Of a stretch of 38,385 nucleotides of DNA, positions 9,866-17,639 are shown one piece after another. This DNA is from Neoconidiobolus thromboides FSU 785 (taxonomy: Eukaryota > Entomophthoromycota > Entomophthoromycetes > Entomophthorales > Neoconidiobolaceae), in contig MU626442.1 in NCBI GenBank assembly GCA_025603075.1, positions 1 to 38,385 on the forward strand, in the 5' to 3' direction. Positions within the stretch are counted from its first letter, which is position 1. Each line of letters starts with the position of its first letter. The notes below the pieces were generated by a model. The model saw only the letters and a program-made list of their open reading frames with translations, did no database searches and was not told where the DNA came from. The translations under genes and the position numbers were made by a program.

Positions 9866-11545
9866 CAACAAGGACGATTCAAGAGTTAAGTTTAGGGATA
9901 GTTGAAAGGCGCTGGAAAGCGATTGAAGTATTAAACTATTTTCAACAACAAGCCCGTTTAGCCCATGAAAAAACAAATTGTGTAATGGTATTTATGGATG
10001 GATACAGCGAAAAGGCAGCTGAAGAAATTGATGCCAACATAAAATCTGGTAAAGAATATGATTTAAAAGAGTATCCATTGCTAGGTGTTCCAGTATCCAT
10101 AAAAGATATGGGAGTGTTTTTTTTGACTTCATTATTTTTTCCATTTTTTAAGCATTATTTAAGCGGAAAATTTGTTAGTAAAATTCTTAAACACAAAAAT
10201 ACATCCCCATATACTAGATGTAGAAGGGTACGCCACTGTCGCCGCATATCAAATGAATGTAGGAGGAATAGAAAAAGAAGACGCTGGAATTGTGAAATTA
10301 ATTAAACAATTAGGTGGTATTCCATTTTGTAAAACAACTATATGTCAATTCGCAATTACTACTGAAAGTTCAAGTTCTTTACATGGTACTACACATAATG
10401 CCTACAATCCAGAATACTCAGCAGGTGGTAGTAGTTCTGGTGAAGGACCTTTGATTGCTTTAAAAGGCTCTCTTTTAGGTATTGGTTCTGATGTCGGTGG
10501 AAGTTTAAGATATCCAGCAGCTTGGAATGGACTTTATTGCTTCAAATCTACTTCCAATATCTTACCAACAAATGGTACTTTTAAATTTGAAAAAGGCCAA
10601 ACATTTATTAAAGTGGTATCAGGGCCTATGGCTAGCAATATGAATGATTTAAAGTATGTATGGGATGCCTTTTTAACCAAAGATTTACAACCTTTCGACC
10701 CAAATTGTATACCATTAGCTAAGAAAGAGTCATATATTAAGAAGAAGAGATTTGGTTACTTTACCTCTTGTGATAGCTTGCCTTCTACACCAGCTGTACA
10801 AAGAGCAGTCAATGAAGCTGTACAAGCATTACAAAACCAAGGATATCAAGCAGTAGAATTTAAGCCTACATCAATGATTGATATATATAGTCTAGGTAGT
10901 AAAATCCTTGGAGCCAACTCAAGTGAAGAAAGCCTAAATAAAGTAACTTCAGAAGGATATCATCCAACAATCCAGCAATTGATACTTTTTACAAAACTAC
11001 CAGGATTTGTAAAATCCAGCTTAGCTTATGTTTTAAACTTACTTGGTGAAAAATTGTTGTGGCATGGGCTTAATATCCAAAGAAAAAGAAGTGTTGGAGA
11101 GCTTTGGAATATACAACATGAGATAGAAACTTACTTTACTGAATTTACAAAACATTATGAAGAATTAGATATCGAATTTTTGATCTCTCCAGTACATGGC
11201 CTCCCTGGTCATAAACATGGTAGTTTTATGAAAACCGTTCCTGGCACTTCCTATTCTTTATACTTTAACCTTTTAAATTTACCATCAGGTATAATACCAG
11301 TTACCAACGTTGATCCTAAATTGGATTCTTTTGAATTGAATGAATGGTTGAATAGTAAAATTAGTAATGGTCTTAACTTAGGAAGGAAGGGCTTAAGTGA
11401 CCTTTATGGTTGCTATGATGCTACTGAAATGAAAGGTCTTCCAGTTGGATTACAAGTTAGTTGTAAAAGATATGAAGATTCTAAAGTATTGGAAGCTATG
11501 CAGACAGTGGATGATGCTTTAAAAGAATATAAAAAGATAAATTAA
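9866..11545 (+). CDS. FAAH-like amidase (amidase signature family), frame split by a MITE
   Basis: This encodes a serine hydrolase of the amidase signature family, most like fatty-acid amide hydrolases. The catalytic Lys is in PVSIKD (codon 10102-10104). The Ser-rich motif SAGGSSSGEG and the nucleophile in SDVGGSLRYP (codon 10502-10504) lie downstream, so all triad positions exist. The reading frame is broken by a MITE at 10109-10209: upstream coding is in frame of 9856, downstream in frame of 10172. Removing 103 bp (element plus one TA) gives a continuous KD-ILDVEGY junction. The start is unclear: the frame is open only from 9850 with no ATG. A candidate first exon ATG 9650-9665 with donor GTAAGA at 9666 and acceptor TTTTAG ending 9865 joins in frame (MDQSE-A-TRTIQEL), but its 200-nt intron is long for this region. 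As it stands the allele is probably null unless spliced as described in the findings. Confidence 0.85.
10109..10209 (-). mobile_element. MITE copy 3, inserted in the amidase coding sequence
   Basis: This 101-bp reverse-orientation copy runs from TGGGAGTGTTTTTTTTG to ATACATCCCCA, flanked by TA at 10107-10108 and 10210-10211. Terminal and internal motifs are intact. It contains no in-frame stop in the frame entering from the amidase, and it carries TTAGTAAAATTCTTAAAC, which includes a plausible GTAAAA splice donor at 10178. Confidence 0.92.
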
Positions 11546-12020
11546 AACTTCTTATAATAAAATATCATTGGGCCATATGTTATTGTTTACTAGTTACTTT
11601 TTTTATTTAAATACTGGATTTTACATTGATTTAACCGTTTCAGTCCCATAGACGAGATATCTCGTATTTTTTTCAGAGTTTGGTTATGGTAAGAGATCCC
11701 ATTCAATATGTACCAGTTAACAAGAAATTGTGTTCAAGTGTTGCTTTTTAATATAATTTAATTATTTTTTAATATCAAATTTGGTAAAAAATTAATCAAT
11801 TTAATAGCTAGTTTTAAAAATTATTATTATATAAAATAAAAAAATAAAAAATACAATTATAAATTTTATACGAAATACTAAAAAAAACTCAATAGCTTTC
11901 TATATCTTATAAAATGCCATAATTTATATTTTTTATTATAATAACTATAAAGTACTTTATAATTTAATTTAACGCTATTTAAACTAAACTTCTCTTTTAT
12001 GATATTATTTTAAAATATTA

Positions 12021-12066
12021 TGAAATCTGGTACTCAGTGATTGGAGCCAAAGGCAGCTATTGTCTA
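12021..12066 (+). repeat. Dispersed repeat, copy B
   Basis: It starts TGAAATCTGGTACTCAG like copy A at the window start (inverted, 12 kb away). Similarity can only be followed to about 12062-12066 because copy A is cut by the window edge. The full element may continue to about 12200. A SINE or solo terminal repeat are possible; neither is shown. Confidence 0.5.
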
Positions 12067-12555
12067 GTTGACTACACTGTAAGTCGAAAGGTCTTAGCTT
12101 ATACGGCTAAGATGGGCTTGAATCATGAAGAATAGCACGTAATAGGTTACAGACTATGTAAGATAAATAGAATAGACAATACTAATATAAAAGCTACGTA
12201 AAATACTATTAATAAAATTTAGTGGCTTTATTAAATGTACAAGATATCAAGGAATAATTCAGTTAAAAAGCCTCGAGCTACTATATTCTGACAAGTACAA
12301 ATATCAAAACGAGAAGATAACATTCTTTGGGATGAAGCTAGAAATTCTCATAGCAAACTAAACATCTAAAAAACGAAATATTGTCTTATGAAATTTTGAT
12401 TAAATCGAAATTAATGCCTTATGGATGTTGCGACCCTTTTGAGCTTTTCATTGTGTTTGTTTTTATAGTCGAATTATGCATATAGCCGATTTTTTAAGTT
12501 TGATTCTTATAATTTGGCTGAATCTTAATGCACATTTTACCTTAAATGGGCAGCT

Positions 12556-12577
12556 AAATGAGTCGCAAATGAGTCGC
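12556..12577 (+). repeat. Tandem 2 x 11 bp (AAATGAGTCGC) upstream of PAC1
   Basis: There are two perfect adjacent copies, 160-180 bp before the PAC1 ATG. The TGAGTC core resembles a bZIP/AP-1-type half site, so it may be a regulatory element. Function is inference. Confidence 0.4.
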
Positions 12578-12736
12578 AACGTCTGCAAACTAACTTGTTT
12601 TTTGTGAATAAAAAATAGCCACTCTTACAAAGCTATCAAATGAAAATGAAATTGAAACTGCTAACAAACAGACTAACAATCAAAAAGAACAAAAAAATTC
12701 AAGCATTGATTTTTTTAATCAAAATAATCAACTCTA

Positions 12737-14405
12737 ATGGAAAAAAACCGGGGAATAAGAGAATTGTAAGTAATATAACAATATAACTTGTGATAATTAA
12801 CTCTAAAAATACAATAGAGAAATAGGTATCTTGGAATATTTATATCGTAAAGGATATACTCAAAGTTATAATGAGTTTCGTAAAGAAAGTGATATTGATA
12901 TATTTCATCCCAAACAAAATGGGGAGGATACTATTGTACAAAATCCCAGGGTGAACCATTTGTTAGAAAAAAAATGGAGCTCAGCGTCTAATTTACAACA
13001 GAAGGTAAACTATCATCTTAATTTTTCAGTATTAAAACTAAGCTAAATACATAATTCCATTTAATAATATCTGAATTTAGGTAATAGAATTAGAAGAAGA
13101 ATTAAAGCAAAAAAAGGAGAATAAAAAAGAGAGTCAATTTAATAAAAATTATTTACCAAAGCCACCAAAGTTATTAGAAATGTCAGGACATAGAATGGCT
13201 ATTACTGCTGTTTTGTTTCATCCAATTTATAACTTATTATTTACTGGTTCAGAGGATTGTACCATTAGAGTTTGGGATTATGAGAATGGAGGCTATGAAA
13301 GGAGCATTAAAGGACATACGAAACCTATTCATCAGTTAGCAGTTTCCAATGAAAAAGGGAGTTTATTAGGTAAATATAGTTAGACTAAGTAGAGATTTTG
13401 TAACAATAGAATCCAAATTAATTATCTCCTTTATTTAGCTTCCTGTTCTAGTGATTTAAGTATAAAAATATGGGATATCAATAATGATTATCAATGTATA
13501 AAAACCTTAATGGGCCATGATCATTCTGTTTCTTCAATTAAATTTAGTCCCAATAATGATTTGCTTTTATCCGCTTCAAGAGATAAATCAATTAAGGTTT
13601 GGGAAGTTAGTACTGGGTAATTGAAATTTATCTTTTTATTAGTATGAATTATTTACATTAATATTTTTAAATTAGTTATTGTTTAAAAACAATTAATGGT
13701 AATAGTGAATGGATTAGAAGTATTGATATTTCTTTAGATTGTAGTACTATTGTAGCCGGTTCTTTTGATCATGTAACTCAGTTGAATTGTTTTTATTTAT
13801 ACTTAATAATTTTTATTCTAGATGGTAAGGACGTATGATTTTAATTCGGGAGAATTAAAGAATATACTTAAAGCCCATAATAATGTGGTCGAATATGTTA
13901 ATTTTTTACCAATTCAATCGTATCCATTTATTAAAGATTTGTGTGATTTAAATGTAATTAATATAATTTAATTTATTACTAAAAACATTTTTTATCATAA
14001 TATGTTTAGACAATTCCAGATGTACCAGGTCAATTTATAATATCTTGTTCAAGGGATAAAACATTGGCTTTATATAATATTCAAGGCCAAGTTTTATATC
14101 AATTTGTAATACTATTTTATTATATTTATAATATAAATATATTAACAAATTTAATATTAAAATTTATACAGAAAGGACATGATAATTGGGTAAAACAAAT
14201 GGTAGTTACTGGAGGTGGTAAATATATGTTAAGCATCAGTGATGATAAAACATTAAAAGCTTGGGATCTTCAAACAGGAAGAGTATTGCGTACTATTTTA
14301 TTGGACGAACAATTTCCTACTTCCATCGCTATGTCAAAAGATGGCTTATATTGTGCTACTACTTTTCCAGATGGTAAAATCTCTATTTGGAATTGTTTTA
14401 AATAA
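12737..14405 (+). CDS. PAC1: LIS1/PAC1 nuclear-migration protein, 413 aa, 8 exons
   Basis: This is the LIS1 orthologue, which regulates cytoplasmic dynein in nuclear migration and spindle positioning. Exons: 12737-12765, 12818-13004, 13081-13369, 13439-13616, 13676-13772, 13822-13953, 14010-14105, 14172-14405. All seven introns are GT-AG (49-76 nt) and the joined frame is 1242 nt with no stop. An N-terminal LisH domain (about 7-40, [17 protein letters not shown]) is followed by LLEKKW and a coiled coil ([15 protein letters not shown]). Seven WD40 blades follow, with clear GH/WD signatures ([57 protein letters not shown]). The length equals the usual ~410 aa. The pattern EVSTGYC and HNNVVEYV match LIS1 rather than other WD proteins. 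It converges with the zinc-finger gene, 126 bp away. Confidence 0.95.
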
Positions 14406-14531
14406 AAATAAGAATGAGAACAAAAACATCATAGCGGAATAAACATTCATATTTATTGTTTTTATAAAATTAGTTACTATTATGTTATTATTTTAAAATT
14501 TAGAAGTATTAAAATGAATATACTTTATTTT

Positions 14532-15257
14532 TTAATGGTTACTTTTTTTATGCCTATTCAAAGCGGAACGTTCAGTAAATGATTTACCACAGTAGTCAAT
14601 ATCGCAAAACAACCTAGGTTTATTAGGTTCAGTGAACTCTAATTTAGGGATAGGTATATGATTTGAATCATTCACTATTATATAAAAAAATATTATTTAA
14701 ATCAAAAAAACAGTTTTAAAGACAAAACTAATGGATTTTACCAATCTCAAAAAAGGGCAGACTATGGCCATTAACTTCTGCTTTAACTTTTTGATATTTC
14801 CTTACTTTATAAAATTTATTGACTTTAAATCCTTTAAATTTTTGTTCTTTTAAAAACTGATGTAACTTAGTTTGTTGTAGTAACTGAAAATTAACATCTC
14901 GACGTAAACGTTCTCGTCCAGCTATTATTAAAATTTACTTATTAGTCTACTATTATTAGTTATTATAACTTTAAATTTACTTATTGAATATCCAGATATA
15001 TCTTTTATACATGGTGGCCTAAAGGAGATGATTACTTTTTAGTTGAAATTCTATATTCAATAATTTAATTGTTATCATTACCATGCTCTTTTACCAAATT
15101 TTGAATAATTGCCATTGACATTAAAATCAATCATCTTTTCATTGTTTTCTTCTTGTGCTTTTGTATTTAATTCTGTTGTATTTTCATTTTGTTGTGATCT
15201 CATAGTTGAATCCATTGTATTCTCATCCTGCTGTAATATTTCTTTTAATGAAGACAT
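14532..15257 (-). CDS. Single C2H2 zinc-finger protein, 178 aa, 4 exons
   Basis: No exon is long enough to stand out alone. Exons on the minus strand: 15257-15082, 15018-14981, 14921-14742, 14674-14532. The three GT-AG introns are 63, 59 and 67 nt, and the joined frame is 537 nt and stop-free. The N-terminal ~50 residues are Gln/Asn/Glu-rich and disordered. A conserved-looking middle (KRAWPPCIKD, GRERLRRDVNFQLLQQ, then a Lys-rich KFKGFKVNKFYKVRKYQKV) precedes one C-terminal C2H2 finger (C155-x4-C160-x12-H173-x4-H178), ending exactly at the last His. A nucleic-acid-binding role is likely for the finger and basic stretch; the family is not recognised. It diverges from the transposase-like gene, with a MITE in the shared upstream region. 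Confidence 0.8.
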
Positions 15258-15755
15258 GTTTTGTATTATTTTTGTTTTTGTGATTTAACTAAGATTGGTT
15301 ATAGATCAACTTGATGTTTATTCATAAGTAAATTTAAATTTGCAATATGGAGATGTATATTTGTATTTAAGGATTTTACTAACAATTTTTCCACTTAATT
15401 AGCACTCAAAAAATGGAAAAAGTAATGAAACCAAAAAACATCCCCAAATGAATTCTCATTTGAAGATTAGAAAACAAACTTCAATAGATTCAAAAATAAT
15501 ACCAGTTTTTAAGAATCACTATCAGTTCAAATCTGACATTTTACAAATAAAAACTGACTCACTTCAAACGAATTTATCAATTTAGCCAATCAAATTTTCA
15601 ATTATTCTATTTTTTAATGTAATCAAATCATCAATTCATTAGGCATTTTTAAACAGAAAGATGCTTTTTTATAGAAATTAACTTAAATTCAATCAGTTTA
15701 TTTTTTGAATTCAGCATCATTAACACTTGTACTCTATAATCAAAATAAATTTAAC
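15258..15755. promoter_or_regulatory. Divergent intergenic region containing a MITE
   Basis: This 498-bp region separates the zinc-finger gene (minus) and the transposase-like gene (plus). It includes MITE copy 4 about 90 bp from the zinc-finger ATG and 310 bp from the transposase ATG. No other feature is recognised. Confidence 0.4.
15348..15446 (+). mobile_element. MITE copy 4
   Basis: A 99-bp copy from TGGAGATGTATATTTG to AACATCCCCA. The left flank is TA (15346-15347); the right TA is mutated to AA. It has the perfect internal TTTTTCCA ... TGGAAAAA pair. Confidence 0.85.
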
Positions 15756-17354
15756 ATGTCTTCAGAAAAGGAATTTAATAATGGAACCAATGGATTTACT
15801 TATATTCAACCCAAACCCAACAACGACATGATAGAAGACGATATAATAAATGCCAACGAAATGGAGGAAGAAAGTTTTAATCATACCAATTTTAATTTTG
15901 AATCCAATAATCAATCTTTTCAACCAGATGCTTCCAATTTAAGTAATTTTAGTTTAAAATCCACTTATCATTCTTTACAACAACTTGAGAACGAGCGACA
16001 AAACCTTGAAAATGAGAGGAAAAATGTAGAAAAGAAAATAATGCAACAGCTTAAAGAAGAACAGAAAAATATTGATAAAAAGATTAAAGAAAAGATGAAA
16101 AAAATAGAGCAACTAAAAATGGAAATATTTCATGATCAGAAAGATAAAGAAGCACTAGAAAAAAGATTATTAGAAATGAAAGGACTAAAGACAAAGCCAG
16201 TAATAAGGGGTATCAATCAACCAAAAGTACTATTGACTTTTTCTAATAACTCAAAAGCAAGACAACCTAATATTGATCGAAAATTAAATATGATTGAAGA
16301 TTTTAAAAGTCGAACAATGAGTATTAAAGATATATGTGAAAAGTATAAAATTACAAGACAAACATTTTATAATATTAAAAAAAGTTATCAGGTTTATCAA
16401 GCTGGTTTAGAAGTGGAAAAAGAAGATTCAAGAGGTCGAAATTGTTTATTAAATAAAGATCAATTAGCTAGTATATTTTATGAAGTGGAAAGTCGACAAA
16501 ATGGAGAACAAACGGGTAGAGAATTAGTCAACCTTATTCAAGAACAATTTGGTAAAAAAGTATCTACTAGTACAATCTATAGAGGTTTATTGAAAGCAGA
16601 ATGTACTTGGAAAACTAGTTCTAATATACCAGGCTATTGGAATGAACCTCAGATTTTAGAGTTAAGAAAAAAATTTGTTCAAAGTTTACCATATGATCGA
16701 AGGAATAAAAAAGAATATTATGTGTGCGAAATTAGTTTTAATTTAGATTTAACTTTAGGTTATACCTGGGCATTAAAAGGAAATACAGAAACACTAGAAA
16801 AGAGAAATAAGTCAAAACCTATTCATTTACTTTTAGCTATCTGTAATTCAGGTGATATTATTAAAATGTATTTTAATCGAGATAAAAAAGAAATGTTGAA
16901 ATCAATTACAGAAGAAGAGTTTAAATTATTTTTTGAAGAAAACATTCATTTGTTTAATAATTCAATTGTTTATTTAAATAGTAATAAAGTTTATTCAACT
17001 GCATTTACTCATCCTAAATTTACTAATAAATTAATGGAAAATAATATACATTGCATCTGGTATCCACTTTATTCACCTTATTTAAATCCAGCTGAATATT
17101 TTACTAACTATTTAAAAAGAGATGTTGGTGATAAACAATACAAATCAAGGGATGAATTATATTTTACAATTGAATGTAGTATTAATTCTAATTATACTAC
17201 TAGAAATATTCAGCTGTTCATTGATAAAGCAGAATCTTTATTTCAAGACTGTTTAGTTGAATCACCTATTGTTGGATTTATATTACCTAATATCAATCGA
17301 ATAGAAGTTGATAATCAAAATAATTTAAATAGTTCTAGTATTAATAGTACTTAG
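15756..17354 (+). CDS. IS630/Tc1-mariner-like transposase protein with altered catalytic site, 532 aa
   Basis: The first ATG in the long frame is at 15756 (MSSEKEF); the frame stays open upstream but with no ATG. Order: acidic, Asn-rich N-terminus (1-70); long charged coiled coil (about 73-145, LENERQNLENERKNVEKK); helix-turn-helix (about 188-210, SIKDICEKYKITRQTFYNIK); second, winged-helix-like segment (about 255-282, STSTIYRGLLK); RNase H-like catalytic region. Alignment to the family pattern VFIDESGFNL ... GWAPKG gives YYVCEISFNL ... YTWALKG, so the first Asp is Cys324. The pattern LVLDNASIH becomes VYLNSNKVY, so the second Asp is Asn408. The third residue, Glu447 in YSPYLNPAE, is kept. 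Two of three metal ligands are therefore missing although 532 codons are intact. No flanking terminal inverted repeats of its own are seen; MITE-related sequences lie on both sides. It is either a recently inactivated element or, more interestingly, a domesticated DNA-binding protein. Confidence 0.85.
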   Translation: MSSEKEFNNGTNGFTYIQPKPNNDMIEDDIINANEMEEESFNHTNFNFESNNQSFQPDASNLSNFSLKSTYHSLQQLENERQNLENERKNVEKKIMQQLKEEQKNIDKKIKEKMKKIEQLKMEIFHDQKDKEALEKRLLEMKGLKTKPVIRGINQPKVLLTFSNNSKARQPNIDRKLNMIEDFKSRTMSIKDICEKYKITRQTFYNIKKSYQVYQAGLEVEKEDSRGRNCLLNKDQLASIFYEVESRQNGEQTGRELVNLIQEQFGKKVSTSTIYRGLLKAECTWKTSSNIPGYWNEPQILELRKKFVQSLPYDRRNKKEYYVCEISFNLDLTLGYTWALKGNTETLEKRNKSKPIHLLLAICNSGDIIKMYFNRDKKEMLKSITEEEFKLFFEENIHLFNNSIVYLNSNKVYSTAFTHPKFTNKLMENNIHCIWYPLYSPYLNPAEYFTNYLKRDVGDKQYKSRDELYFTIECSINSNYTTRNIQLFIDKAESLFQDCLVESPIVGFILPNINRIEVDNQNNLNSSSINST

Positions 17355-17488
17355 TCCTCAAGTTTAGCATTACTATTACTTGGGTTTCTAGTTTAAGTAG
17401 ATATTACTTAATCTTCGAATTTAAGTCATTTATTTTGATTATTATGGATTTAAACTAGTAAATATTATATATTATTTGAGAGTATTTT

Positions 17489-17553
17489 TGGGGGTATTTT
17501 TTAAACGCTATTTGAGTGGATAAAGTATTAGTAAAATTCTTAAACAAAAAAAA
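17489..17553 (-). mobile_element. MITE copy 5, internally deleted fragment
   Basis: TGGGGGT joins directly to ATTTTTTAAACGCTATTTGAG and AGTAAAATTCTTAAAC. About 25 bp of the family sequence and the right terminal repeat are missing. It lies 135 bp after the transposase-like stop and 87 bp before the end of the RIX7-like gene. Confidence 0.7.
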
Positions 17554-17639
17554 TGAAAAATGAGAAATAAAATTCAAAATAGAATAAAATTACATCTATA
17601 ATAAAATTTTAATTTAATTTGATTCTTCTTATTTTAATA

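Larger units (their letters stand above)
11546..12736. other. Spacer between amidase and PAC1, with a dispersed repeat
   Basis: About 1.2 kb. It holds repeat copy B from 12021, a strong 7-bp hairpin at 12092-12112, and an 11-bp tandem duplication at 12556-12577 in the PAC1 upstream region. No coding frame is recognised. Confidence 0.5.

Noticed and set aside
10114-10217. The whole MITE in the amidase as a simple GT-AG intron (donor 10114 or 10116, acceptor 10217)
   Set aside because: Donor 10114 (104 nt) leads directly to ATG-TAG, and donor 10116 (102 nt) gives the wrong frame. Donor 10085 with acceptor 10217 restores frame but deletes about ten residues including the catalytic Lys.
12092-12112. 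TCTTAGC-TTATACG-GCTAAGA hairpin resembling a tRNA anticodon arm, with a box-B-like GGCTTGAATC after it
   Set aside because: No D arm at the right distance, no acceptor stem pairing and a poor box A. It may be part of a tRNA-derived repeat but I cannot call a tRNA gene.
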